Position numbers and translations under genes: made by a program
Origin: Falsiroseomonas sp050563525
GTDB taxonomy: Bacteria > Pseudomonadota > Alphaproteobacteria > Acetobacterales > Acetobacteraceae
Length of the DNA: 64,000 nucleotides
Assembly (NCBI RefSeq): GCF_050563525.1
Contig: NZ_JBNXUN010000001.1
Span: 248,001-312,000 of the forward strand
Direction: 5' to 3'
Notes under the pieces: generated by a model
What the model saw: the letters and a program-made list of their open reading frames with translations, nothing else
What the model was told of the DNA's origin: nothing
Database searches by the model: none
Part shown: piece after piece, positions 1 to 10,230 of the stretch
Layout: every line of letters starts with the position of its first letter
Numbering within the stretch: position 1 is the stretch's first letter

Positions 1-337
1 GCGGCGTCGCGGCTGGTCGCGACCACCATCGCCAAGGGCTGGCCGGCGAACTGCACCAGCGGATCGGCGAACAAAGGCTCGCCGCGCCCGGCGGCGGCGA
101 TGTCGTTCTCGCCGGGAATGTCCCGCGGCCCGAGAATGGCGACGACGCCCGGCATGGCGCGCGCGACACCGACATCCAGCGACGTGACCGTGCCATGCGC
201 GACTGCGGACAGCACCAGCGCGGCGTGCAGCGTGCCCGCGGCCTCCGCCGTGTCGTCGGCGAAGCGCGCCTCGCCGGTGGTGTGCTTCAGCGCGCTGTCG
301 TGGCGCAGCGCTGCGCCGGATTTTCCCCCATCGGCCA

Positions 338-338
<1 letters not shown>
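1..338 (-). CDS. xdhB: Xanthine dehydrogenase, molybdopterin-binding subunit (partial, N-terminus only)
   Basis: The first 112 codons of the large molybdenum-cofactor subunit of xanthine dehydrogenase are present; the rest lies beyond the left edge. The enzyme oxidises hypoxanthine and xanthine to urate. The visible N-terminus has the family opening HDSALKHTTGEARFADD, followed by the GTLHAALVLS strand and a G-Q-P-L-A segment typical of the 'a/b hammerhead' domain. The start ATG at 338 overlaps the stop of xdhA by one base (TGATG), so the two subunits are translationally coupled. Substrate specificity cannot be confirmed from this fragment; another molybdenum hydroxylase is the main alternative. 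Confidence 0.88.
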
Positions 339-1747
<1,409 letters not shown>

Positions 1748-1783
1748 GCGCCCAGGATAAGCAAATCCCGGGCCCCGCGCCTA

Positions 1784-2551
1784 TCAGCCAGTCGGGAAGC
1801 CAATGAAGACGTAACCGACCTGGCGGATGGTGATGATGCAGCGCTCGCCAAGTTCCGGCGCCAGCTTCTGGCGCAGGTGCAGCACCGCGTTGTCCACCGC
1901 GCGGTCGCCCGGCCGCCAGTTGCGCCGGAACACCTGCTGCGTCAGCGCCTCCCGCGTCTGGACCTCGCCGGGCATGGCGGCCAACGCGGCCATCAGGTCG
2001 AACTCGGCCCCGGTCAGTTCCAGCAGGCTGCCATCCGGCCGCACCAGGCGGCGTTCCACTGGCATCAGCCGCCAGCGGTCCCGCCGCGGCGCCGGTGGTG
2101 GGCCTGCGGGTCGGCGTATCCGCGCGCGCAGCCGCGCCACCAGCTCCCGCCCCGAGACCGGCTTCACCAGGAAGTCGTCGGCCCCGAGTTCCAGCCCCAG
2201 CACCCGGTCCGTCTCCTCCCGGTTCCCGGTGACGACCAGGATCGGCGCGCTGGTCAGCGCGCGCAGCTCCGGCAGATGCGGCAGCGTGTCCACCGGGCCC
2301 AGGCGCTGGTCCAGGATGATGGCGTCGAGCTGCTGCGTCTCGATGATGGTCAGGGCGGCGGTGTAGGAATTGGCAACGACCGTGCGCAGGCCGTAGCGCG
2401 CCAGGTAGGCCGCCATCTCGTCCGTCAGCTCGCGCTCGTCATCGGCCAGCAGCACGAGCGGGCCCTGCGGACGCGCCAGGCCCACCGTCTCCTCGGCCCG
2501 CACCGCAACTTCCATGGCACCCGGGCGGGCGGCCACCGTCCGCATCGTCAT
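1784..2551 (-). CDS. OmpR-family two-component response regulator
   Basis: A 255-residue regulator with an N-terminal receiver domain and a C-terminal winged-helix DNA-binding domain. The receiver shows the acidic pair (LLADDERE), the phospho-acceptor Asp in IILDQRLG, and the conserved Lys in FLVKPVSG. The effector domain has the family pattern LTGAEFDLMAAL and ends with AVDNAVLHLRQKL and RQVGYVF. I chose the ATG at 2551 because GGGAG lies about 7 bases upstream; the ATG at 2611 has no ribosome site. No histidine kinase is adjacent. The divergent neighbour at 2793 is another receiver protein, and the shared region contains inverted repeats that could be an autoregulatory operator (inference). 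Confidence 0.88.
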   Translation of the reverse strand: MTMRTVAARPGAMEVAVRAEETVGLARPQGPLVLLADDERELTDEMAAYLARYGLRTVVANSYTAALTIIETQQLDAIILDQRLGPVDTLPHLPELRALTSAPILVVTGNREETDRVLGLELGADDFLVKPVSGRELVARLRARIRRPAGPPPAPRRDRWRLMPVERRLVRPDGSLLELTGAEFDLMAALAAMPGEVQTREALTQQVFRRNWRPGDRAVDNAVLHLRQKLAPELGERCIITIRQVGYVFIGFPTG

Positions 2552-2597
2552 GCCATGTCTCCCACGCCGACTTCTGTCTCCCAAGCTGGAGACGCGC

Positions 2598-2694
2598 GAC
2601 GACAAAGACATCTAGCGGAGGACGTAGGATGACGTCGAGCGCAGTTTGTCGTCGTTCCGAGTGATTTCCCTAACAATCGGGACAACACGACGAC
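2598..2694. promoter_or_regulatory. Inverted-repeat cluster between divergent response-regulator genes
   Basis: GACGACAAA at 2598-2606 is the exact reverse complement of TTTGTCGTC at 2645-2653, and GTCGTCGT at 2648-2655 pairs with ACGACGAC at 2687-2694. Three copies of one short motif in the space between two divergent regulator genes suggest an operator, perhaps for the OmpR-type protein at 1784-2551. No experimentally known binding site is matched, so this is a candidate only. Confidence 0.35.
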
Positions 2695-2714
2695 GCGTTA
2701 ACCTTTCATTCATT

Positions 2715-2737
2715 GGGCCGCTTCCACGGGGCGGCCC
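2715..2737 (+). other. Leader hairpin upstream of the receiver gene
   Basis: GGGCCGC (2715-2721) and GCGGCCC (2731-2737) form a 7-bp stem with a 9-base loop, about 55 bases before the ATG at 2793. No T-run follows, so it is more likely an RNA leader structure or chance than a terminator. Confidence 0.25.
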
Positions 2738-2792
2738 GGACCTCCGGCCCCGCCTCGTTTCCCGAATGAGACCAGCGAGACGGAGCCGCACC

Positions 2793-4139
2793 ATGAACAT
2801 CCAGGCAGGCCACGGCAGCGTTATGCGTTCGCTCCTCAAGGGGACTCCCGCATTGGGGGCGCCCGCGCTCGCCCTGCGACCTGCGCGGCAGATCGTCCAG
2901 GCCGCCGCAACGGACCTGTCGGTGCTGCTGGTTGACGACGAGGGTGAGGTGCTGGCGGAACTGGTGGCCAACCTCAGCCGCCGCGGCCTGAACGTGCTGC
3001 CCAGCGAATCGGCGGAGGCCGCGCTGGCGGTGCTGCGCCGGCGCCCGGACATCGCGACCCTGGTCAGCGACATCCGTATGCCCGGCATGGACGGGCTCGC
3101 CCTGGCGGAAGCGGCGCTCCGCGGCCGGGCCGAGGCGCAGGCGCTGGAGGTGGTGCTGATCACCGGATATGCCTCCGCCGCGCAAGGCATGGCGGCGGCG
3201 CGGATCGGCGCCTTCGGGATGCTGCACAAGCCGATGCGCGGCGCCGAGTTGGCGCGGATGGTGCAGGACGCACTCGCTCGCGCCGCGCTGCGCCGTGGCA
3301 TCCTGGGGAATGCCATCCCCGCCGCCTGGACCCGTCGCCCGACCGCCGCGGCGGCCCTGGCGCCGATCCCGACTCCGCCGCCGCGCTTCGCCCGCGCCCC
3401 GTCCCGCCGCGCCGAGCGTGGGCCCGCCGCTGCTCCGGACACCGTCACCCCGGCCGATCCCGCCGGTGCGGCGGAGGCCCTGCTGCACGCGCTGGCGCAG
3501 CGGGTTGATGCCGAGGGTAATGGCGTGGAGGCGGTGGCGCAGGACCTGCGCGGCCCGCTCGGGGACCTGATGCGTGCCGTCCCGCGCAAGGATGCCTGCG
3601 GCGTCCCGGCCCCTGCCGTGGGCCTGCTCGCCCTGCTCGACGAGTTGATGGACCTGGCCGAGCTTGAGGACGGCCTGGCGCAGCCGCAGCACACGCCGAT
3701 CTCGGCGCATGGATTGCTCGGCCTGGTCTCGTCCGGTCTCGGTGGCCTCGGGCTGCGTTGCGGCCGGCGCCTGATCCTGCAGCCGGATGCCGATCCGGCC
3801 TTCAATCTCGACGGACCTCGGCTGGTGCGAGCCATGGTCCTGCTCGCGGCGCTGACGCTCGGCCAACAGCCCGTCCCGGCGCAGGCTTCCGGTGCCCAAC
3901 CTGCGCTGCCCGCCGGCGCGGCGGAGCTTTCGGTGGATGCCGGCGTCGGGCAGGCGCGGCTCGACCTCGTGATCCGCCCGAGCGCCCCGACCCTGCGCCG
4001 CCCGGAGGTGGCGGAAACCGAGCAGCGCCTCCGAATCGCGATTGCCCGCCGGCTGGTCGCGCTACAGGGCGGCCGGATGGACGTCTGGACACTTCCGGAC
4101 CGCGGCCTGCGCGCCCGCCTGCTGCTCCGCAGCGCCTGA
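2793..4139 (+). CDS. Receiver-domain protein with degenerate histidine-kinase-like C-terminus
   Basis: A 448-residue protein. Residues 42-160 are a complete receiver domain: acidic pair D48/D49, phospho-acceptor D93 (VSDIRMPGMDG), T124 and K146 (MLHKPM). After an Ala/Pro-rich linker, residues 225-448 resemble a kinase dimerisation plus ATPase fold. However, there is no H-box histidine (the helix reads EAVAQDLRGPLGDLM) and no clear N or G boxes; only the final ATPase-like part (LRIAIARRLVALQGGRMDVWT) looks conserved. It is probably a phosphorylation-controlled adaptor or pseudokinase (inference). The ATG at 2793 is preferred because GGAG lies just upstream. It faces away from an OmpR-type regulator and precedes the GH8 gene. 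Confidence 0.72.
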   Translation: MNIQAGHGSVMRSLLKGTPALGAPALALRPARQIVQAAATDLSVLLVDDEGEVLAELVANLSRRGLNVLPSESAEAALAVLRRRPDIATLVSDIRMPGMDGLALAEAALRGRAEAQALEVVLITGYASAAQGMAAARIGAFGMLHKPMRGAELARMVQDALARAALRRGILGNAIPAAWTRRPTAAAALAPIPTPPPRFARAPSRRAERGPAAAPDTVTPADPAGAAEALLHALAQRVDAEGNGVEAVAQDLRGPLGDLMRAVPRKDACGVPAPAVGLLALLDELMDLAELEDGLAQPQHTPISAHGLLGLVSSGLGGLGLRCGRRLILQPDADPAFNLDGPRLVRAMVLLAALTLGQQPVPAQASGAQPALPAGAAELSVDAGVGQARLDLVIRPSAPTLRRPEVAETEQRLRIAIARRLVALQGGRMDVWTLPDRGLRARLLLRSA

Positions 4140-4140
4140 G

Positions 4141-4192
4141 CCACCGGCCATACCCACCGGCCACACCCACCGCCGATACCCACCGCTCGTGC
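4141..4192 (+). repeat. 13-bp imperfect tandem repeat, four units
   Basis: Four head-to-tail units start at 4141, 4154, 4167 and 4180. The first is CCACCGGCCATAC and the second differs from it by one base; the third and fourth are more diverged but keep CCACCG. The array starts one base after the stop codon of the receiver gene and lies in the leader of the GH8 gene. It may vary in copy number through slippage. Confidence 0.75.
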
Positions 4193-4245
4193 CCGACCGG
4201 CCGCCCGCCCGCCTGCCCCAGGCGGCCTTGATGGAGACTGCCTCG

Positions 4246-5463
4246 ATGCTCGCCGAATCCCTGCTCCGGTCCGAACCGCGGTCGCGCACCAACCCGTATG
4301 GCGCGCCGGTGGAGCCCACCATGCCGCTGGCCTCCGCCACGCGTCGCCGCCTTGTCGGCGGGATGAGCGCGATGCTGGCCCTGCTGCCGGCCGGCAGCGC
4401 CGCCCGCAACCCGCAGCAGGCCGCGCCCGCGATGCCGATGCGCGCGGTGCAGGATTCCGGCTCCGAATGGCGCGCCTTCCAGGCCCGCTTCGTCACCGGG
4501 GAGGGCCGCGTCGTCGATACCGGCAATGCCGGCATCTCGCACAGCGAGGGTCAGGGCTACGGCCTGCTGTTCGCCGAATCCTTCGGGGATCGCCAGGCCT
4601 TCGAGCGCATCCACCGCTGGACCCGCACCCGGCTGCGCCGCACCGATGGCCTGCACGCCTGGCGCTTCGTGCCCACCGCCGCGAACCCGGTGGCGGACCG
4701 CAACAATGCCACGGATGGCGACCTCTACATTGCCTGGGCCCTGCTGCGCGCTGCCGATCGCTGGCAGGTGCCGGCCTACCGGCGGGAGGCACAGGCGATG
4801 GCACAGGCGATCCTGCGCAAGCTGGTGGTGGAGGTGGATGGTCGCACCGTGCTGCTGCCAGGTGCCTTCGGCTTCGAACATTCCGACCGGGTGGTGACCA
4901 ACCCCTCCTACTACGCCTTCCCCGCGCTGCGCGCCCTGGCCACAGCCCTGCCCGACCGGGCCTGGGGCCGCCTGATCGATGACGGCGTCGGGATGCTGCG
5001 CGGCATGCGCTACGGCCGCTGGGGCCTGCCGGCCGACTGGGTGGAGATCGGCCGTGGCCGCCAGGCCGGCATCGTGCAGCCCGCCGCCGGCTGGCCGGCG
5101 CGCTTTTCCTTCGACGCGGTGCGGGTGCCGCTGCACCTGGCCTGGGCGGGGATGACCTCGGAGCCGGCCCTGCGCGCCGCCACCCGGTTCTGGAACGACC
5201 CGAACCTGGCCGCGCGCCCGGCCTGGACGGATCTGCGCAACGGCCAGCTTTCCCCCTACACCGCGCCCGCCGGCATCGAGGCGGTGGCGGAGGTGATCAC
5301 CGCGGCCGGGTCGAACGGCCGTGTCGCGCACCCGCTGCCCGGCATCGCCCGCAGCCCGGACTACTACTCCGCCGCCCTGTCCCTGCTGTCCCGCATCGCG
5401 CAGCAGGAGAACCCGCGCAACGCGATGGCCGGCGTCGCCGATCCGCACGCGGCGCCGGCGTGA
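4246..5463 (+). CDS. Secreted glycosyl hydrolase family 8 (endoglucanase / BcsZ-like)
   Basis: A glycoside hydrolase of family 8, which cuts beta-1,4-glucans such as cellulose in the periplasm or outside the cell. The catalytic acid motif SEGQGYG lies shortly after the mature N-terminus, and NNATDGDLYIAWALLRA carries the family's conserved Asp residues; SYYAFPALR is also typical. A twin-arginine-like signal, SATRRRLVGG plus a hydrophobic stretch ending GSAAR, precedes the domain. Starts at 4231, 4246 and 4321 are all possible: 4321 has the best ribosome site (GGAG, 6-base gap), but GC-rich third positions upstream favour 4246. No bcsA/bcsB cellulose synthase genes are nearby, so its glucan substrate is unknown. 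Confidence 0.85.
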   Translation: MLAESLLRSEPRSRTNPYGAPVEPTMPLASATRRRLVGGMSAMLALLPAGSAARNPQQAAPAMPMRAVQDSGSEWRAFQARFVTGEGRVVDTGNAGISHSEGQGYGLLFAESFGDRQAFERIHRWTRTRLRRTDGLHAWRFVPTAANPVADRNNATDGDLYIAWALLRAADRWQVPAYRREAQAMAQAILRKLVVEVDGRTVLLPGAFGFEHSDRVVTNPSYYAFPALRALATALPDRAWGRLIDDGVGMLRGMRYGRWGLPADWVEIGRGRQAGIVQPAAGWPARFSFDAVRVPLHLAWAGMTSEPALRAATRFWNDPNLAARPAWTDLRNGQLSPYTAPAGIEAVAEVITAAGSNGRVAHPLPGIARSPDYYSAALSLLSRIAQQENPRNAMAGVADPHAAPA

Positions 5464-5483
5464 GGCTCATCGCGTGACGCGGA

Positions 5484-7217
5484 TCAGTAGATGTCCGGCT
5501 CCGGCGTCGGTGCTCCCGCCTCCAGGAAGCGCAGGTCGCAGCCCTCATCTGCCTGGCTGACCTGATCCAGGTGCAGCGCGGTCCAGCCGCGGGCATAGCG
5601 GGTCGCCGGCTTCACCCAGGCATCGCGCCGCCGTTCCATCTCCGCCGGCTCCACCAGCAGGTCCAGCGTCCGGTTCGGGACGTCGAGCCGGATCAGGTCG
5701 CCATCCCGCACCAGCGCCAGCGGCCCGCCGACATGGCTCTCGGGCGCCACATGCAGCACGCAGGTGCCATAGCTGGTGCCGGACATCCGGGCATCGGACA
5801 GCCGCACCATGTCCCGCACCCCCTGCTTCAGCAGCTTCTGCGGGATCGGCATCATCCCCCATTCGGGCATGCCGGGGCCGCCCTGCGGGCCGGAGGAGCG
5901 CAGCACCAGCACGCTGTCGGCCGTCACCTCCAGATCCGGGTCGTCCAGGCGCTTCTTGAGGTCCGCATAGGTGTCGAACACCACCGCCGGGCCGGTATGC
6001 ACCAGCAGCTTCGGGTCGGCCGCACTGGTCTTGATGACGGCGCCGCGCGGCGCCAGCGAGCCCTTCAGCACCGCGAGCCCGCCTTCGGCCTGCAACGGGC
6101 GGTTCAGCGGGCGGATGATCTCCTCGTTGAACACATCCGCATCGGCGATGTCCTCGCCCAGCGTCGCGCCGGACACCGTCCTCGCCGACAGGTCCAGATG
6201 CGGCGACAGCCGGTTGAGGAAGGCGCGGGAACCGCCGGCGAAGAAGAAATCGGCCATCAGGTAGGTGTCGCCATTCGGCCGCAGGTTGGCGATCAGCGGC
6301 ACCCGGCGGCTGATCGCGTCGAACCGCTCCAGGTCCAACTCCAGCCCGGCGCGGCGCGCCATGGCGATGATGTGGACGATGGCGTTGGTGGACCCGCCGA
6401 AGGCCATGGTCGCCGCCACGGCGTTGTCGATGCTGCCCTGGGTGAGCAGCGCGGCCGGGCTCTGGTCGGTCCAGACCATCTCGACGATCCGCTTGCCCGA
6501 TTCGGTCGCCATCCGGGGATGCGCGCTGTCCGCGGCGGGGATGGAACTGGCACCGGGCAGCGTGAGCCCCATCGCCTCCACCGCCAGCATCATGGTGGCC
6601 GCCGTGCCGGCGGTCATGCAGGTGCCGAAGGACCGGGCCATGCCGCCCTCCATGTCCTTCCACTGCGCCTGGCTGATCGTGCCGGCGCGCAGTTCCGCGT
6701 GGTACTTCCAGGCGTCCGAGCCCGACCCCAGCGATTTTCCGCGCCAGTTGCCGCTGTTCATCGGCCCGGCGGGCACGAAGATGAAGGGCAGCCCGGCGGA
6801 CAGCGCGCCCATCACCAGGCCGGGCGGCGTCTTGTCGCAGCCACCCAGCAGCACCAGCCCGTCGCAGGGCTGGCTGCGGGCCAACTCCTCCGTCTCCATC
6901 GCCAGCAGGTTGCGGTACAGCATGCTGGACGGCTTCATGTACTGCTCGGTCACCGGATGCGCCGGCAGTTCCACCGGGAAGCCACCGGCCTGCCAGACGC
7001 CGCGCTTCACTTCCTCCGCCCGGGTGCGGAAGTGGAAGTGGCAGGGGCTGAGTTCCGACCAGGTGTTGATGATGCCGATCACCGGCTTGCCGCGGAAATC
7101 GCTTTCGGAAAAGCCCATCTGCAACATGCGGGACCGGTGCCCGAAGGCGCGCAGATCCTCGGCGCCGAACCAGCGATGGCTGCGCAGGTCTTCCGGCTTC
7201 CGGCGAGTGTCGGCCAT
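5484..7217 (-). CDS. IlvD/Edd-family sugar-acid dehydratase (L-arabinonate dehydratase-like)
   Basis: A 577-residue iron-sulfur dehydratase. The three expected [2Fe-2S] cysteines are present: C59 (ELSPCHFHF), C127 (LGGCDKTPPG) and C200 (FGTCMTAGTA). Their spacing and the opening LRSHRWFG...HRSRMLQMG match the pentonate dehydratase branch (L-arabinonate, D-xylonate) rather than IlvD of valine synthesis. The catalytic Ser region SDARMSGTSYGT is also present. It would remove water from an aldonic acid to give a 2-keto-3-deoxy acid. The start is MADTRRKP at 7217. Partner sugar dehydrogenase or aldolase genes are not adjacent, although two short-chain dehydrogenases occur at 61.8-63.3 kb. The exact sugar acid cannot be read from the sequence. 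Confidence 0.88.
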   Translation of the reverse strand: MADTRRKPEDLRSHRWFGAEDLRAFGHRSRMLQMGFSESDFRGKPVIGIINTWSELSPCHFHFRTRAEEVKRGVWQAGGFPVELPAHPVTEQYMKPSSMLYRNLLAMETEELARSQPCDGLVLLGGCDKTPPGLVMGALSAGLPFIFVPAGPMNSGNWRGKSLGSGSDAWKYHAELRAGTISQAQWKDMEGGMARSFGTCMTAGTAATMMLAVEAMGLTLPGASSIPAADSAHPRMATESGKRIVEMVWTDQSPAALLTQGSIDNAVAATMAFGGSTNAIVHIIAMARRAGLELDLERFDAISRRVPLIANLRPNGDTYLMADFFFAGGSRAFLNRLSPHLDLSARTVSGATLGEDIADADVFNEEIIRPLNRPLQAEGGLAVLKGSLAPRGAVIKTSAADPKLLVHTGPAVVFDTYADLKKRLDDPDLEVTADSVLVLRSSGPQGGPGMPEWGMMPIPQKLLKQGVRDMVRLSDARMSGTSYGTCVLHVAPESHVGGPLALVRDGDLIRLDVPNRTLDLLVEPAEMERRRDAWVKPATRYARGWTALHLDQVSQADEGCDLRFLEAGAPTPEPDIY

Positions 7218-7373
7218 GGCCGCGTTCCTTTCCAATAAGGCGCCCAGCCTGCCATCGGCCGGGCAGCCCGACCACCCCGGCGGTCGCCCGGCGGGGTGGC
7301 GCCTTGACCCGGACGGCGCCGCCCCACAGGCTGATCCGCAACGAAACCCGGCCCCTTCCGGCCCGGAGAGATG

Positions 7374-8651
7374 ATGGCCCTGCTGCTGCCCCGCCGCCCG
7401 TTGCGCGCCCTGTTCATCCACCAGAACTTCCCCGGCCAGTGGGCCCACCTGGCGCCGGCGCTGGCGCAGCGCGCGGGGGTGAAGGTCTGGGCGGTCGGCG
7501 AAAAGCCCGGCCATGCCGCCCCCGGCGTCGAATACATCGCCTATGGCGCGCCGAAGGGCGCCGGGGAGGCGACGCATCGCTACCTCCGCTCGCTGGAGGC
7601 CTCGACACGGCGCGGCCAGCATTTGGCGAACCGGCTGGTCCAGCTGCGCGACAAGGGCATGCGGCCGGACATCATCGTCTGCCACCCCGGCTGGGGCGAG
7701 GGCCTGTTCCTGAAGGACGTGTTTCCGCAGGCGCGGACGCTTTTCTACTGGGAGTTCTACTACAATTCTGTGGGCCAGGACCTCGGCTTCGATCCCACGC
7801 AGCCCGTCGGCCTCGACGATGCCGCGCGCATCCGGATGCTGAACGCGACGCAGCTCATCTCCCTCCAGGCCGCCGACTGGGGCCTCAGCCCGACACGCTG
7901 GCAATGGAGCCGCTACCCGGACTGGGCGCGGCGCCGCATCACCTGCCTGCATGAGGGGGTGGACACCCAGCGCTGCGCGCCGGACCCGCAGGCCGTCTTC
8001 ACCACCCCGCAGGGCCGCCGCTTCGACCGGGGGGAGGAGGTGATCTCCTACGTCGCGCGCAACCTGGAACCCTATCGCGGCTTCCCCACGATGATGCGCG
8101 CCCTGCCGCGGCTGCAACGCGAGCGCCCGAACCTGCACACCATCATCGTCGGCGGCAACGAAGTCTCCTACGGCAAGAAGCCGGAGGATGCGGAGAACTG
8201 GAAGGCGAAGCTGCTGGCCGAGCTCGGCCCCTCGCTCGATCTGTCCCGCATCCACTTCACCGGACGCGTGCCGCACGACGAGCTGCACAACCTGTTCCGG
8301 ATCACCCGGGCGCACATCTACCTGACCTACCCCTTCGTGCTGTCCTGGTCGATGCTGGAGGCGATGGCCTGCGGCGCCCTCATCATCGGCTCCGACACCT
8401 CGCCGGTGACGGAGGTGCTCGAGCACGGCCGCAATGGCCTGGTGGTGCCGTTCTTTGATCCCGATGCCCTGGCACGCCAGGTGTCGGGCGTGCTCGCGGA
8501 CCCCTCGCGCCATGGCGCCCTGGCTGCCACCGCGCGCGCCGACATCATCGCCCGCTACGACCTGCGCACCCGCTGCCTGCCGCGCCAGCTCGATTTGGTG
8601 GAGAAGCTGGCGGCGGGCGGGGAGCCGGAGGCGGAGCCGCTCGCGGTCTAG
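7374..8651 (+). CDS. Glycosyltransferase family 4
   Basis: A 425-residue GT-B glycosyltransferase. The N-terminus (RALFIHQNFPGQWAHLAPAL) is typical of a GT4 group found in exopolysaccharide loci. The C-terminal half contains the nucleotide-sugar domain, with SYVARNLEPYRGFPTMMRALP, VPHDELHNLFR and the acceptor/donor site PFVLSWSMLEAMACGALIIGSDTSPVTE. Two ATGs are adjacent (7371 and 7374); GGAG at 7365-7368 sits better for 7374. It diverges from the dehydratase gene and precedes rfbC, so it probably helps to build a rhamnose-containing polysaccharide (inference). Confidence 0.88.
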   Translation: MALLLPRRPLRALFIHQNFPGQWAHLAPALAQRAGVKVWAVGEKPGHAAPGVEYIAYGAPKGAGEATHRYLRSLEASTRRGQHLANRLVQLRDKGMRPDIIVCHPGWGEGLFLKDVFPQARTLFYWEFYYNSVGQDLGFDPTQPVGLDDAARIRMLNATQLISLQAADWGLSPTRWQWSRYPDWARRRITCLHEGVDTQRCAPDPQAVFTTPQGRRFDRGEEVISYVARNLEPYRGFPTMMRALPRLQRERPNLHTIIVGGNEVSYGKKPEDAENWKAKLLAELGPSLDLSRIHFTGRVPHDELHNLFRITRAHIYLTYPFVLSWSMLEAMACGALIIGSDTSPVTEVLEHGRNGLVVPFFDPDALARQVSGVLADPSRHGALAATARADIIARYDLRTRCLPRQLDLVEKLAAGGEPEAEPLAV

Positions 8652-8721
8652 TGCACTTTGCCCGGGCCCCCGCCTGCACTAAGGAAGCTCCGATTGCGCC
8701 ATCGCCCTCGGAGAACACTGC

Positions 8722-9318
8722 ATGCCGGATCGGGTCGCCCCGTTCCCCACCCGACGCGCCGGAAACGTCGAGTCCCAGGCCCTGGCGATCGAGGGCCCGC
8801 TGCTGGTCTCCGTGCGGCGCTTCGCCGATGCCCGCGGCGCCTTCGTCGAGACCTATTCGCGCCGGGACTTCGCGGCGGTCGGTATTCCGGATGAGTTCGT
8901 GCAGGACAACCAGTCCCTGTCCGTCCATGTCGGCACCGTGCGCGGCCTGCATTTCCAGACCCCACCACACGCCCAGGGCAAGCTGGTGCGGGCCCTGCGC
9001 GGGCGCATCCTGGATGTGGCGGTCGACCTGCGCCGCGATTCGCCGAGCTTCGGCCAGCATGTCGCCGCCGAACTTTCCGGCGAGAACGGGCTGATGCTCT
9101 GGGTGCCGCCGGGCTTCGCGCATGGCTTCATCACGCGGGAGCCGGAGACCGAGGTGGCCTACAAGGTCACCGCCCTCTACGCGCCGGAGTGTGACCGATC
9201 GCTGGCCTGGGACGACCCGGCGCTCGCCATCGACTGGGGCTTCGACCCGGCGGCTGCGACGCTGTCCGACAAGGACCGCCGCGCGCCGCGCCTCGCCGAT
9301 CTCGGGCCGGCCTTCTGA
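8722..9318 (+). CDS. rfbC: dTDP-4-dehydrorhamnose 3,5-epimerase
   Basis: A 198-residue cupin-type epimerase that inverts C3 and C5 of dTDP-4-keto-6-deoxyglucose, the third step of dTDP-L-rhamnose synthesis. The protein shows DARGAFVETYSRRDF, the catalytic-His segment GTVRGLHFQTPPHAQGKLVR, the LDVAVDLRRDSPSFGQ strand, and VPPGFAHGF. Its length is close to the family's usual 180-200 residues. GGAG lies about 8 bases before the ATG. The stop overlaps the next start (TGATG at 9316-9320), coupling it to rfbD. Confidence 0.95.
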   Translation: MPDRVAPFPTRRAGNVESQALAIEGPLLVSVRRFADARGAFVETYSRRDFAAVGIPDEFVQDNQSLSVHVGTVRGLHFQTPPHAQGKLVRALRGRILDVAVDLRRDSPSFGQHVAAELSGENGLMLWVPPGFAHGFITREPETEVAYKVTALYAPECDRSLAWDDPALAIDWGFDPAAATLSDKDRRAPRLADLGPAF

Positions 9319-10202
9319 TGCGCGTCCTGATCGCGGGCCGCGAGGGCCAGGTGGCGCGGGCGCTGGTGCGCCGCCTCGATGGGCATGAGGTCACGGCGCT
9401 GGAGCCGCCGGAGCTTGACCTGACGGACGATGCCTCCGTCGCCGCCGCCATTGCCGCGGCGCGACCGGACCTCGTCGTCAACGCCGCCGCCTACACCGCG
9501 GTCGACCGCGCCGAGGACCAGGAGGCGCTGGCCTTCGCGGTGAACTGCGCCGGCGCCGCGCGGCTGGCCGCCGCCGCTGCCGACCACGGCGCGCCCTTCG
9601 TGCATTTCTCCACCGACTATGTCTTCGACGGCGGCAAGGGCGCGCCCTACCTGGAAACGGACAGCCCCTCCCCGCTCGGCGTCTATGGCCGCAGCAAGGA
9701 GGAAGGGGAGCGTGCGGTGCTGGCCGCCAACCCGCGCAGCGTGGTGCTGCGCACCGCCTGGGTGTGCAGCCCGGATGGCGCGAACTTCGTGAAGACCATG
9801 CTGCGCCTGGCGGCGGAGCGCGATGAGCTGCGCGTCGTCGCCGACCAGCATGGCGCGCCGACCTTCGCCGCCGACCTCGCCGAGGCGGTGGCTTACATGG
9901 CGCCGCGGCTGCTGGCGGCGCCGGCGGGCGATGCGGCGTTCGGCCTGTTCCACCTGACCGGCGCGCCGCACACCACCTGGCACGGCTTCGCCGAGGCGAT
10001 CGTGGCCGAGGCGGCGCGGCGCGGCCACAAGCAGCCGCGCGTCACCGCCATCACCACCGCGGATTTCCCGACCCGCGCCGTGCGCCCCCCCGACGGTCGG
10101 CTCGATTGCAGCCGGATCGGCGCCGTGCACGGCATCGCTCCGGCGGATTGGCGGCAATCCTTGGCCACCTGCCTGGACACGCTGGTCGGGCCGGCATCTT
10201 GA
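9318..10202 (+). CDS. rfbD: dTDP-4-dehydrorhamnose reductase
   Basis: A 294-residue Rossmann-fold reductase that makes dTDP-L-rhamnose from the 4-keto intermediate using NAD(P)H. The N-terminal dinucleotide motif is GREGQVARAL. The pattern VVNAAAYTAVDRAEDQ, the STDYVFDGGKGAPYLE segment and the catalytic YGRSKEEGE (Tyr and Lys) are all present. LRTAWV and a C-terminal substrate-binding region complete the family layout. It is translationally coupled to rfbC upstream, and rfbA follows after 28 bases. Confidence 0.95.
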   Translation: MRVLIAGREGQVARALVRRLDGHEVTALEPPELDLTDDASVAAAIAAARPDLVVNAAAYTAVDRAEDQEALAFAVNCAGAARLAAAAADHGAPFVHFSTDYVFDGGKGAPYLETDSPSPLGVYGRSKEEGERAVLAANPRSVVLRTAWVCSPDGANFVKTMLRLAAERDELRVVADQHGAPTFAADLAEAVAYMAPRLLAAPAGDAAFGLFHLTGAPHTTWHGFAEAIVAEAARRGHKQPRVTAITTADFPTRAVRPPDGRLDCSRIGAVHGIAPADWRQSLATCLDTLVGPAS

Positions 10203-10230
10203 TATCCCCACACGATCTGGAGACTACGGC

